A DNA stretch of 17,117 bases from Ktedonobacteraceae bacterium (GTDB lineage: Bacteria; Chloroflexota; Ktedonobacteria; Ktedonobacterales; Ktedonobacteraceae): contig JADBKA010000099.1 in the NCBI GenBank assembly GCA_014896635.1, positions 1 to 17,117 on the forward strand, in the 5' to 3' direction. The notes below the pieces were generated by a model that ran no database searches, had not been told where the DNA came from, and was given only the letters and a program-made list of their open reading frames with translations. Both the position numbers and the translations under genes were made by a program. Shown here in pieces: positions 6,018 through 13,801 of the stretch; the first letter of the stretch is position 1, and each line of letters starts with the position of its first letter.

Positions 6018-7919
6018 ATGCTTACTCAACAGGGAAGTCAGAGACAAATAGCCTCGCCCCCGCCAGGTGCACCTGGCTCATTACTTTCTTTGCCAGAAGA
6101 AGATACAAATGCAGTACCGGGATCTGGCGGACCTCCCTGGTGGCGCAGACGCGGCACGATCATTGCTTTCGCAATCGTCCTCCTGGTGGTAATCATCGGT
6201 GGCGTCCTCCTGACGCTGCTCAACCGGAGGCCGCCCGTAACGTATATCACACAGCAGGTCAGAAGGGGCGATCTCGCATTGACCGTCAGCGCTACCGGGC
6301 CAATTCAAAGTGCTACCTACAATCTGACGTTCTCAGGACAGGGAGGAAAAATTACCGAAATCAACGTCAAAGTTGGGCAGCACGTAACAAAAGGACAGGT
6401 ACTGGCCCAGCTCGATAAAACCGCCCTGCAAGATGCGGTGAACCAGCAACAAATCGCTGTGAACAATGCAGTCAAAAATCTAAATGCAGCACTTGCCAGT
6501 GCCGGTGCTTCCAATGCCAACTCACAGGCCAACGTCAATGCCGCCAATGCCAACCAGAACGCAACACAGAATAACACACAGGCCAGTATCGACACGGCAC
6601 AGACGGCAGTCAACAACGCCCAGGCCAACCTGCAACAGGCACAGAATCTCGCTAATACGCAGAAACAGACCGCAGCCGCCCAGCACACCCAGGCAGTAAA
6701 CAGTTGTAGAAACACCGGTTCTTCCGGTGGGGGGGGTGGCAACGGCGGTAGCGGTGGGGCTGGTAGCTCCGGTGGAACTCCTACCACCGGCGGCGTTCCT
6801 ACCCCCACTCCACCATCGCAAGAGCAGATTGACAACTGTATCGCGCTGGCCGATGCCCAGTACAACCAGGCCGTAGCCCAGGCTGATCAGAACGTTGCCA
6901 ACGCCCAGGCCCAACTCAACACCGCCCAGGCCCAGTTGAACCAGGCCAGAGCGCAGGCCAATCTCAGCAATACAACGGCGCAGAACCAGGCCAATACCGC
7001 GAAAACCAGCGCCGGTGCATCATCAGCTACAGCCAACAGCCAGATTGCTTCCGCCCAGGCGCAACTGGCAACAGCTCAGCAGCAGCTTGAGCAGGCAAAG
7101 CATAACCTGGAAAATGCCACGCTGAAAGCGCCTCACGACGGCATCGTCACCGCCATCAATGGCACGGTCGGCGGCGCTCCCGGCGTCACATCCACCAATA
7201 CCAGCGGCACGGGTTCCTCTCAGGCCACCGGCGCATCGACGTTTATACAGATCGTCGATCTCTCATCCCTCCAGGTCCAGGCCAATGTGAACGAGTCAGA
7301 CACCGCTAACTTGAAAATCGGTGAGCCTGCCACGTTCACTGTCAACGCTTATGGCGACCAGCGCACCTTTAAGGGAACCGTCAGTGCAATTCCCCCGGTT
7401 GGACAAATTGCCAATAATGTTGTAACGTACCCTGTGAGTATCGATGTGGATATGAACAGCCTGAAGGGCGCTAACTTGATGCCCAACATGACAGCCAACG
7501 TCAATATCGTCGTACTTCAGCGCCAGAATGTGTTGCTTGTCCCCGTCAACGCCATCAACTTTGCGCGCCTGGCAAGCAGCGGCACTTCAACCACCGCGCC
7601 TCAATTGCTGACCAGAGAGCAAGCCAACAAAGCAGTCTCTCAGGCCCGCATGATGATGGGCCAGCTTGAGGTACAAAACCCGGAGGTCACCGCCGAAAAC
7701 CCGATTCCGGCATTCGTGATTGAGCAGGTCGGCGGCAAGTTCGTTGCCAGGCCGGTCGTGCTCGGTGTCAGCGATGGCACAAACTACGGAGTGCTGACCG
7801 GGCTTGCTGAAGGCGAACACTTCATCGTCGGCATGAGAAACAGTTCAGGCTTTGGAGGCGGTGGAGGCGGTGGAGGCAGCAGTGCGCCAGCAGGAGTTAG
7901 AGGCGTTAATAGGGGCTAA
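6018..7919 (+). CDS. MacA/HlyD-like membrane-fusion adaptor with Cys-flanked Gly-rich hairpin tip
   Basis: This is the adaptor subunit of a MacAB/YknXYZ-type ABC exporter. The 633 residues give a short cytoplasmic N-terminus (1-46), one membrane helix (47-68), then an outer part. The biotinyl/lipoyl-like domain is split into two halves: GGKITEINVKVGQHVTKGQVL (109-129) and ATLKAPHDGIVTAINGTVGG (367-386). Between them is a long Ala/Gln/Asn-rich alpha-hairpin (about 135-366) with repeats such as NAQAQLNTAQAQLNQA. The hairpin tip is replaced by a Gly/Ser then Pro/Thr segment (234-266) bracketed by the protein's only two cysteines, Cys230 and Cys274. A beta-barrel region follows (about 415-500), then a membrane-proximal domain (about 565-605) and a Gly-rich tail (611-620). 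It is the first gene of the operon; the ATPase follows after 49 bp. In monoderm bacteria the partner outside is usually the wall or nothing, so a long hairpin is notable. Confidence 0.88.
   Translation: MLTQQGSQRQIASPPPGAPGSLLSLPEEDTNAVPGSGGPPWWRRRGTIIAFAIVLLVVIIGGVLLTLLNRRPPVTYITQQVRRGDLALTVSATGPIQSATYNLTFSGQGGKITEINVKVGQHVTKGQVLAQLDKTALQDAVNQQQIAVNNAVKNLNAALASAGASNANSQANVNAANANQNATQNNTQASIDTAQTAVNNAQANLQQAQNLANTQKQTAAAQHTQAVNSCRNTGSSGGGGGNGGSGGAGSSGGTPTTGGVPTPTPPSQEQIDNCIALADAQYNQAVAQADQNVANAQAQLNTAQAQLNQARAQANLSNTTAQNQANTAKTSAGASSATANSQIASAQAQLATAQQQLEQAKHNLENATLKAPHDGIVTAINGTVGGAPGVTSTNTSGTGSSQATGASTFIQIVDLSSLQVQANVNESDTANLKIGEPATFTVNAYGDQRTFKGTVSAIPPVGQIANNVVTYPVSIDVDMNSLKGANLMPNMTANVNIVVLQRQNVLLVPVNAINFARLASSGTSTTAPQLLTREQANKAVSQARMMMGQLEVQNPEVTAENPIPAFVIEQVGGKFVARPVVLGVSDGTNYGVLTGLAEGEHFIVGMRNSSGFGGGGGGGGSSAPAGVRGVNRG
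6729..6736 (+). repeat. Run of eight G within the adaptor gene
   Basis: Eight consecutive G lie in the codons of the Gly-rich hairpin tip, within a larger G-rich segment (6726-6760) with many GG/GGGG runs. Homopolymers of this length are prone to slippage. One base gained or lost would shift the frame at about residue 238, before the second lipoyl half and the barrel. Confidence 0.8.
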
Positions 7920-7968
7920 AGCGAACGGAAAATGTTCACATTGATCGGAGATTGCGAGACAACCTGAC

Positions 7969-9156
7969 ATGGCAGATAATCATTCTCTTTCGCCGGAACG
8001 AGAAAACGAGCAACTTCCGACGAATCAAGCCAGACAGCCAGAGCAGTCAGAACGGCCAGAACCCTCTGTCTCGATAGAAGAACAGCCTACCAGTCCGATA
8101 CTCCAGGCAGCAGTGGAAGATTTGCCAACCATGCAGGTCCCGGCCCTGTCAGATGGACAGGCCGGGCCGGCAAATCAACCCACCGCGCCGATTCCGGCTG
8201 CACAGCAAAACCAGGCTGACCAGCAAGTCCCATCCGCACAGCCTGGACAGGGCAATGCAAGTACAGTTGCTCTCTACCAGCAGCCTGCTCCCGCTCTGCC
8301 ACAAGGCGCTCTCCCTTCAGGCGAGACAGCCGCAGCGCAGCAGCAAACGATTGTTGCAACACGCGGGCCAGAGCCGGTCATCTCTGTGCGCGATCTGAGA
8401 AAAACCTATATCCTGGGCAAGAAAACGCAGATCCCTGCTCTACGCGGTGTATCGCTCGAAATCTATCCAGGGGAATTTGTCGCAATTATGGGGCCTTCAG
8501 GATCAGGCAAATCAACGTTTATGAATCAACTGGGCTGCCTCGACCGTCCGAGCGCCGGCGAATACTGGCTGGCCGGTCGGCTGGTCAGCAACCTGTCGAG
8601 CGATGAACTGGCAAGGGTTCGTAACCGCCTGATCGGTTTCGTCTTTCAAGGATTTAACCTCCTGGGCAGGGCAACGGCTTTGAGCAACGTGGCCTTGCCC
8701 GCTGTGTACGCAGGCGTCCCTCGCAGGGAACGCGAACGTCGCGCGCGCAAACTGTTGCAACTTGTGGGGCTGGGGGGGCGTCTGCATCATAAACCGCCTG
8801 AGCTGTCGGGCGGGCAGCAGCAGCGTGTGGCTATTGCGCGCGCACTTGTTAATGGACCGGCGTTGCTGCTGGCGGATGAACCAACGGGCAACCTGGACAG
8901 TCGCACCAGCGTGGAGATCATGGGCGTATTGCAGGCTTTGAATGAACAGGGATTGACAATTGTGCTTGTCACACACGATCCTAAAATTGCGGCGTATGCG
9001 AAACGCCAGGTGTCATTCCTCGATGGTCGTATAGTGCGCGATGAACCTACCCCTTCTCCTCGCTCTGCCCAGGCCGAGTGGTCGGCGCTGCTGGCCGAGG
9101 AGGCAAAAAATGCCGCTGGAGCAGCAGAGACGACCGCGCAGGAGGGAGCACCATGA
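7969..9156 (+). CDS. MacB/LolD-type ABC exporter ATPase with disordered N-terminal extension
   Basis: This is the nucleotide-binding subunit of the exporter, acting at the inner face of the membrane. The ABC domain starts near residue 136 ([15 protein letters not shown]). It has Walker [10 protein letters not shown] (175-183), Q-loop Q227 in [11 protein letters not shown], signature [15 protein letters not shown] (279-293), Walker B LLLADEP with Glu304 (299-305), D-loop GNLD and His336 in VTHD. The insert and linker layout fits the MacB/LolD/YknY group. The first 135 residues are Gln/Pro/Ala/Glu-rich and predicted disordered, unlike the ~225-residue stand-alone ATPases of this group; the C-terminal ~40 residues are also Ala/Glu-rich. 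The start at 7969 has only a distant GGAG (7947-7950), so initiation may depend on coupling to the adaptor gene 49 bp upstream. It overlaps the first permease by 4 bp (ATGA). Confidence 0.9.
   Translation: MADNHSLSPERENEQLPTNQARQPEQSERPEPSVSIEEQPTSPILQAAVEDLPTMQVPALSDGQAGPANQPTAPIPAAQQNQADQQVPSAQPGQGNASTVALYQQPAPALPQGALPSGETAAAQQQTIVATRGPEPVISVRDLRKTYILGKKTQIPALRGVSLEIYPGEFVAIMGPSGSGKSTFMNQLGCLDRPSAGEYWLAGRLVSNLSSDELARVRNRLIGFVFQGFNLLGRATALSNVALPAVYAGVPRRERERRARKLLQLVGLGGRLHHKPPELSGGQQQRVAIARALVNGPALLLADEPTGNLDSRTSVEIMGVLQALNEQGLTIVLVTHDPKIAAYAKRQVSFLDGRIVRDEPTPSPRSAQAEWSALLAEEAKNAAGAAETTAQEGAP
9141..9148 (+). promoter_or_regulatory. Ribosome binding site of permease 1
   Basis: GGAGGGAG ends 4 nt before ATG 9153; its GGAGG core ends 7 nt before it. 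It lies inside the end of the ATPase gene and fixes the permease start there rather than at the upstream in-frame GTG 9078. Confidence 0.75.
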
Positions 9157-10505
9157 GCCGCTTGCTTCAACCTCGCGCCAGACATACGGTACCAACGCAA
9201 TCTGGCGCACCAGCAACTTCGCCGGCTCAGAATACCCCACTGGCAAGCCTGTTGCAGAGCTTAAACAATCACCGGTACAGGCGTAGCGCGATAGGCATGA
9301 TGGGATCAAACTTTGCCAGCGCGTTAGAGGCCCTCGCTGCCAATCGTCTACGCTCATTTCTGACCACGCTCGGCATCTTCATCGGCATCGCAGCGGTCAT
9401 CGCCGCCCTGACCCTGACCCAGGGTGTCAGTGCCTATATCAATAATCTGATCGGTGTGAGTGCCAATACCATCATCATTTTCCCTGGCGCGGCCAGAGTT
9501 GGCGGCGCGTCCCAGGGTATGGGTTCCGGCAGCACACTGACCGCCAATGATGCCCAGTCCCTGGCGCGCCTGCCGCACGTGGTCAACATCAGCCCGGTAC
9601 TGACCAGCGCTGATCGCGTGATCTACAGCAATCAGAACTGGACGACCACAGTGGAAGGCGTCAACACCTCATTTCAGTACATCCAGAACTGGCAACTGGC
9701 TTCGGGGAGCTGGTTTAGCGATAATGACGACCTGACAGGTGCGCCCGTTGCCGTGCTTGGTGACACAGTGTATCATAATCTCTTCGATGCATCCGGCAAT
9801 AATCCCATCGGGCAGCAGATACGCATTCGCAATGAGATCTTTCGCGTCGTGGGAGTGCTGGCTCCGCAAGGTGGCGCGCTCACTCAGGATGATGTCGTTT
9901 TTGTGCCTTTCAAGGCCATGCACACACGCCTGCATAACACGCCTTATATCAGTACAATTTTTGCCCAGACGGATAGCGCCGAAAATCTGGACTCGACCGT
10001 CAGCGCCATGAGCAATGTGTTACGCAAAAATCACCGCCTGCCTACCAGCGCACAGAACGATTTTCAGACAATCACTTCGACAGAAATCCAGCAGCAGGTT
10101 AACCAGAGTATGGCAGTGCTTGAAGTGCTGCTGATCGGCATAGCGGCCATCTCGCTCACGGTCGGCGGCATCGGTATCATGAATATTATGCTCGTGTCGA
10201 TCACCGAACGCACGTGGGAGATCGGCATTCGCATGGCCATTGGCGCACGCAGAAGCGATATCCGTAACCAGTTCCTGATCGAAGCACTTGTGCTCTGCCT
10301 GATCGGCGGTCTGATCGGCCTGATCCTGGGCCTGCTCATTGGCAGGCTTGTGGTATCGCTCAGTGGCTTACCTTTTATCATCACACCGCTTTCAATCATC
10401 CTGCCGTTCGCGGTCTCTTCGGTCATCGCCCTTGTCTTTGGCCTGTATCCCGCGATACGCGCCTCGCGTCTTGATCCCATTACAGCGATACGCACGGAAG
10501 AATAA
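9153..10505 (+). CDS. MacB/FtsX-type ABC exporter permease 1
   Basis: This membrane subunit of 450 residues has the MacB fold. A cytoplasmic N-terminus (1-66) is followed by TM1 (about 69-89, with [20 protein letters not shown]), a large extracellular MacB core domain (about 95-318), and TM2-TM4 (about 322-348, 375-400 and 410-432). The cytoplasmic coupling motif [21 protein letters not shown] (338-358, first and last residues shared with the family) leads into [18 protein letters not shown] and the tail [15 protein letters not shown]. Trp355 stands where this family, including the paralogue next door, almost always has Arg (TERTREIG). The ATG overlaps the ATPase stop as ATGA, the usual sign of coupled translation. 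The most similar protein in the window is permease 2. Likely function is efflux of a peptide, lipid or small toxic compound; the substrate cannot be read from the sequence. Confidence 0.9.
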   Translation: MSRLLQPRARHTVPTQSGAPATSPAQNTPLASLLQSLNNHRYRRSAIGMMGSNFASALEALAANRLRSFLTTLGIFIGIAAVIAALTLTQGVSAYINNLIGVSANTIIIFPGAARVGGASQGMGSGSTLTANDAQSLARLPHVVNISPVLTSADRVIYSNQNWTTTVEGVNTSFQYIQNWQLASGSWFSDNDDLTGAPVAVLGDTVYHNLFDASGNNPIGQQIRIRNEIFRVVGVLAPQGGALTQDDVVFVPFKAMHTRLHNTPYISTIFAQTDSAENLDSTVSAMSNVLRKNHRLPTSAQNDFQTITSTEIQQQVNQSMAVLEVLLIGIAAISLTVGGIGIMNIMLVSITERTWEIGIRMAIGARRSDIRNQFLIEALVLCLIGGLIGLILGLLIGRLVVSLSGLPFIITPLSIILPFAVSSVIALVFGLYPAIRASRLDPITAIRTEE

Positions 10506-10515
10506 AAGACAGGGG

Positions 10516-10523
10516 AAAGGAGG
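10516..10523 (+). promoter_or_regulatory. Ribosome binding site fixing the GTG start of permease 2
   Basis: AAAGGAGG lies 7 nt before GTG 10531. This strong match decides the start; the in-frame upstream extension to 10339 overlaps permease 1 and is not coding. Confidence 0.8.
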
Positions 10524-10530
10524 AAACGAA

Positions 10531-11937
10531 GTGAGCCGATCAATACGACCGCATGCGGGCCGCCTGATCAAAGCGTCGCCGGAGCGTGTTCCATCGCCGA
10601 CGGTGTCACCGGCGCAACCGCAGGCGACTCCGTTGGAAAGCATGCTGCAAGAACTACGCCAGCACAACTATCGACGCAGCAGCCCGCTCAGTTCCAGCGT
10701 TGGCAGCGCAGTGGAGGGCATCCTGGCACATCGTACCCGCTCACTGCTGACGATTCTGGGCATCGTCATCGGCATCGCTGCTGTTATCGGCGCGCTCACA
10801 TTGACTCAGGGGGTAGGAGCATTTATTGACAACATTATTTCCGGCATGGGTACTAACATCATCTCGATTGGTTCAGGCTCTACCGCTCTCAACCAGCGGG
10901 GACCTGTCCGGCCTAATCTGACGCTGCAAGATGTGCAGGCGCTCAAAGGCATCCCGCATGTCGTCGGCATCAGTCCGGTAATATCAACCAGAGCACAGGT
11001 CGTCTTCCGCAACCAGAACTGGCAGACGCGAGTGATCGGCGCCAGCGCCGACATACAGGCAATCCAGAACTGGCAACTGGCTGAGGGACTGTGGTACTCC
11101 CAACAAGAAGATGCAAGCGGTGCCTCGGTGGCAGTGATCGGCGATACCGTCGCACAGCAACTCTTTGCGTCGGCAGGGATTGATCCGATCAATCAGAAAA
11201 TCAGGATCGGCAATCAGATCTACCGCGTGGTCGGCGTGATGGCTCCGAAGGGTATCGGCTTTGGCGTGAATGATGACTCGATTTACATTCCCTATAAATC
11301 GCTACAAACGCGCTTTGTGAGACAGACGGAATTTTCGGAGATCGATCTTCAGGTTGATACGAAAGAGAATGTCAACGATGTCGTGCAGGCCATCACCATC
11401 ACGCTGGAGCAAACGCATCATATTGCCAGAGGCGCGCCCGATGATTTCAGCATCATTACCTCTGACCAACTCCTACAGCAGGCTAACCAGGAAACGGCAG
11501 CTATTACGATCCTGCTGGTAGGAGTCGCGGCCATTTCGCTTACCGTCGGCGGCATCGGTATTATGAACATCATGCTGGTCTCCGTGACTGAACGAACACG
11601 CGAAATCGGTATCCGTATGGCCATTGGTGCGCGGCGAGGTGATATCCGCAATCAATTTTTAATCGAGGCTCTGATTCTTTGCTTGATCGGAGGGCTACTT
11701 GGCCTTGTGCTGGGTGTGCTGCTCGGCTGGTTTATGACGCAGATTGTGGCAACGCTGGCTGCCGCCGGAGGGAGTGGTGGTAGTAGCGCCAGCATCGCGG
11801 TCCCATTGATTATCACGCCGACGACTATTCTGCTACCGTTCGTGGTTTCACTGAGCATCGGGCTGGTCTTTGGTCTCTACCCGGCCATCAGGGCAGCACG
11901 CCTCGACCCTATCGTGGCGCTGAGACGGGCGCGGTAA
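10531..11937 (+). CDS. MacB/FtsX-type ABC exporter permease 2 (paralogue of permease 1)
   Basis: The 468-residue protein aligns with permease 1 over its full length. A cytoplasmic N-terminus holds LQELRQHNYRRS (39-50; compare [12 protein letters not shown] in permease 1). TM1 follows (71-93), then the extracellular core (about 98-322) and TM2-TM4 (about 324-350, 378-404 and 427-449). It keeps the normal [20 protein letters not shown] (353-372) with Arg357, and ends PAIRAARLDPIVALRRAR. The loop between TM3 and TM4 carries a Gly/Ser stretch (412-421). It lies 25 bp after permease 1, in the same direction, and the operon ends at a terminator just downstream. With one ATPase gene and two permeases, the exporter may use a heterodimeric membrane part, or the two may form alternative homodimers. 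A tandem duplication followed by divergence is the likely origin. Confidence 0.9.
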   Translation: MSRSIRPHAGRLIKASPERVPSPTVSPAQPQATPLESMLQELRQHNYRRSSPLSSSVGSAVEGILAHRTRSLLTILGIVIGIAAVIGALTLTQGVGAFIDNIISGMGTNIISIGSGSTALNQRGPVRPNLTLQDVQALKGIPHVVGISPVISTRAQVVFRNQNWQTRVIGASADIQAIQNWQLAEGLWYSQQEDASGASVAVIGDTVAQQLFASAGIDPINQKIRIGNQIYRVVGVMAPKGIGFGVNDDSIYIPYKSLQTRFVRQTEFSEIDLQVDTKENVNDVVQAITITLEQTHHIARGAPDDFSIITSDQLLQQANQETAAITILLVGVAAISLTVGGIGIMNIMLVSVTERTREIGIRMAIGARRGDIRNQFLIEALILCLIGGLLGLVLGVLLGWFMTQIVATLAAAGGSGGSSASIAVPLIITPTTILLPFVVSLSIGLVFGLYPAIRAARLDPIVALRRAR

Positions 11938-11944
11938 TGTATTC

Positions 11945-11990
11945 TTCCCATCCCTCTTTCAAAAGAAGGATGGGAATTTCTGTTTCTATC
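11945..11990 (+). terminator. Rho-independent terminator of the exporter operon
   Basis: TTCCCATCC (11945-11953) pairs perfectly with GGATGGGAA (11968-11976), and the inner CTTT/AAAG can lengthen the stem. TTTCTGTTTC follows. It begins 8 nt after the stop of permease 2. Confidence 0.8.
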
Positions 11991-12003
11991 AAATCCATAA
12001 AGA

Positions 12004-12053
12004 TCGGGGGACACCCCCGAACAGGGGGCATGCGCCCCCCTGGACCCCCTGTT
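12004..12053. repeat. G/C-rich palindrome cluster, first unit
   Basis: TCGGGGG (12004-12010) pairs with CCCCCGA (12014-12020) around a 3-nt loop. Next, GGGGGC (12024-12029) pairs with GCCCCC (12034-12039) around ATGC. Alternatively, AACAGGGGG (12020-12028) pairs with CCCCCTGTT (12045-12053). The right arm is followed by TGGACCCCC. These structures are mutually exclusive foldings of one repeat-like element in the convergent junction. Confidence 0.65.
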
Positions 12054-12073
12054 TCCGTTCAGTCTACGCCTAT

Positions 12074-12112
12074 GGAGAGCGTCAGCTCTCCTGGACTTCC
12101 CCTTTTTGGGGG
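12074..12112. repeat. G/C-rich palindrome, second unit, spanning a stop codon
   Basis: GGAGAGC (12074-12080) pairs perfectly with GCTCTCC (12085-12091) around a 4-nt loop. TGGACTTCCCC follows, then TTTTTGGGGG, whose CCCC/GGGG can also pair. On the minus strand the loop reads TGAC and contains the TGA stop of the 12082-13620 gene. The layout (stem, 4-nt loop, stem, TGGAC, C-run) matches the first unit, with different but compensating stem bases. Confidence 0.65.
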
Positions 12113-13620
12113 TGCTCCTCGCTTTCTCTATCGGGAACAGCAAAGAGTCCCATCTGCACCTGCCGTTTCAACGCACGCAGCAAAGGATCGCTCTGCGCTT
12201 CGTCTGGAGCACTCGATTGGATATCCCAGGGCAATGATGGCGATGCCTGCAAGATTTCCACAATTGCCTGTGGCCCGGAGGGCCGCGAAGAATTCATCCA
12301 GGCAGTATCGGAATTAGTAACGGTGTCAGCTTCATCGACAGAATCAACGTCATTGGCAATTGCTGTTGAGAAAGCATCCTCTAGCGGGCCAGAGGAGTCG
12401 ATCAGAACCGTCGTTTGCAGGTAGCCTGGCTCGTCGTCACCGCTCTCCGCGCCTTCTGCTACCTCCTGCTTTTCATCTTTTTCTGACCGGAGGACGGAGG
12501 TCTCACTGTCCGGCAGGCACAGAACGGCTGCTGTCTGCTCCTCTTCAGGCGAGGAAAGCGCGGAAGAAGAGGTTGCCCCGGCTGACTCTTCGGCTTCTTG
12601 TGTCCGCTGGTCTACAAATTGCCGAAAGTCGAGGGCCAACGGGTTCATATCACTGATATACGCTGCCTGCTGATTGCCTGCTGCCCCTGCTGCCAACGCC
12701 TCCAATGTCATACTGTCGCCTACCAGTGGAGCAAAGTTGCCCAACGGGAAGTGTGATGGTCCGGGTTCAGGGGATACAGTCTGTTGCCATGTTTGCGCCG
12801 GAGTCGCTGGCATGGATTGGAACATTGGTGATGACGCAGCTCCTGCCGATAAAATCGCCGGAGCCTGCGCTGGAATCGGCGTAAAAGCCCGCCCCGGCAG
12901 GTGGGGAGAGAACTTGCGCAAAGGGGAGAGGACGGAATTGCGCCGCAAAACAAGCCCGGCCAGGATGATTCCAGCCAGCAGCAGCGCAGCCGCAGTGCCG
13001 GCAAGAGTCATGGGGCCGAACAGGCCACCGCTATCGCCACCCTGACGCCTCAGAGAGGTCATAGCAAGCGAGTTCGCCGTAACTGTGGCTGCGGGTGTGC
13101 TCGCATCAGACGATTCATCCATACTCGCTGTGGGAGTCGGCGTTTCTGGCGCCGCTGTTGCTGTAGGCGAAGCAGTTGGTGCCGGGGGCTGATTGCCCAT
13201 CGAGCCTCCCGTCGTTTTTGTCGGCACCGCGGTGGCCGATCCTCTGGAAACCGGCGAGGGCGTTGCAGCAGAAGTCGGCGAGGGAGACGGATCAGGAGTC
13301 TGCGTTGATGTGGGTGAGGGCGTCTCTGTCGCAGTGGGCGTATCCGTTGGCGTTGATGTGACGGTTGGCGTGGAAGTACCTGTCGGCGTCACTGCCGGGT
13401 TTGTTCCTGCCGTAAGAGTAACCGCAGTGACCGATGGATCAGTCGTTGCAGAACCAGTCAGAGTGACCGTTACGGTCACATCCAGCGAGGCAGCCGCGTA
13501 TACACTGGCTGCCGAGATAATCACTCCGGGTCCTGAGAACAGGAATAACGCCAGGCCCAGCGCCACCAATTGTACAATCAGATGTCCTGATCGCTTAAAA
13601 AATTCGTGCATAGGCACCAT
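12082..13620 (-). CDS. Two-TM envelope protein with Thr/Pro-rich stalk and acidic cytoplasmic domain
   Basis: I do not recognise a named family. The 512 residues begin with a membrane anchor or signal segment (14-40, LIVQLVALGLALFLFSG). An outer Thr/Ser/Pro-rich stalk follows (47-190) with many TPT/SPT units (TPTDTPTATETPSPTSTQTP). A second membrane helix (203-225, MTLAGTAAALLLAGIILAGLVL) is followed by basic residues (RR, LRKF). The long tail (226-512) is Pro/Ala-rich and then acidic, so it should be cytoplasmic. Near the end, LLRALKRQVQMGLFAVP (480-496) is the only stretch that looks like a conserved helix or docking motif. The stalk resembles O-glycosylated wall-spanning linkers. No Shine-Dalgarno sequence is seen at ATG 13620 or 13611. 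Its own promoter candidate lies upstream, beyond the sigma-factor terminator. The last ~10 codons fall in the palindromic repeat. Confidence 0.75.
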   Translation of the reverse strand: MVPMHEFFKRSGHLIVQLVALGLALFLFSGPGVIISAASVYAAASLDVTVTVTLTGSATTDPSVTAVTLTAGTNPAVTPTGTSTPTVTSTPTDTPTATETPSPTSTQTPDPSPSPTSAATPSPVSRGSATAVPTKTTGGSMGNQPPAPTASPTATAAPETPTPTASMDESSDASTPAATVTANSLAMTSLRRQGGDSGGLFGPMTLAGTAAALLLAGIILAGLVLRRNSVLSPLRKFSPHLPGRAFTPIPAQAPAILSAGAASSPMFQSMPATPAQTWQQTVSPEPGPSHFPLGNFAPLVGDSMTLEALAAGAAGNQQAAYISDMNPLALDFRQFVDQRTQEAEESAGATSSSALSSPEEEQTAAVLCLPDSETSVLRSEKDEKQEVAEGAESGDDEPGYLQTTVLIDSSGPLEDAFSTAIANDVDSVDEADTVTNSDTAWMNSSRPSGPQAIVEILQASPSLPWDIQSSAPDEAQSDPLLRALKRQVQMGLFAVPDRESEEHPQKGEVQES

Positions 13621-13688
13621 GATAAAAACAGTGGAAAGCCACAGAGCTTATGTGAATCAGAGCATAGCTGGTTTCTTTCGTTGCTCCC

Positions 13689-13718
13689 AGTGTAGAAGGT
13701 TCCCTTAGCAGGCGTCAA
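13689..13718 (-). promoter_or_regulatory. Promoter candidate for the two-TM stalk protein
   Basis: On the minus strand TTGACG (13718-13713) and TACACT (13694-13689) are separated by 18 bp and match the housekeeping consensus at five and four of six positions. Transcription would start near 13682, giving a leader of about 60 nt. It lies just downstream of the sigma-gene terminator, which suggests the gene is transcribed separately. Confidence 0.45.
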
Positions 13719-13743
13719 GGCAGTAACTGAAAGTACCAGAAAG

Positions 13744-13780
13744 GGCTTGAGCTTGCTGCTCCCAGTGGCAAGCTCAAGCC
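13744..13780 (-). terminator. Terminator hairpin of the sigma-factor gene
   Basis: GGCTTGAGCTTGC (13744-13756) and GCAAGCTCAAGCC (13768-13780) form a perfect 13-bp stem with an 11-nt loop, starting 21 nt past the sigma stop. On the minus strand it is followed by CTTTCT, a modest T-rich run. The strong stem supports the call; the weak tail lowers certainty about efficiency. Confidence 0.7.
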
Positions 13781-13801
13781 AATCTAAAGAGAAAGGAGAA
13801 A

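Noticed and set aside
6317..6914. Long minus-strand frames opposite the adaptor
   Set aside because: Shadow of the repetitive Ala/Gln/Asn and Gly codons of the adaptor; Cys/Leu/Pro-rich products with no motif.
10339..10530. Extension of permease 2 into permease 1
   Set aside because: It overlaps conserved codons of permease 1 in another frame, and a strong ribosome site fixes the GTG at 10531.
12901..13708. Plus-strand frames with Val-Gly repeats or Arg-rich sequence opposite the stalk protein
   Set aside because: These mirror the Thr/Pro codon repeats of the minus-strand gene; the latter has a signal anchor, a TM helix and a coherent domain order.
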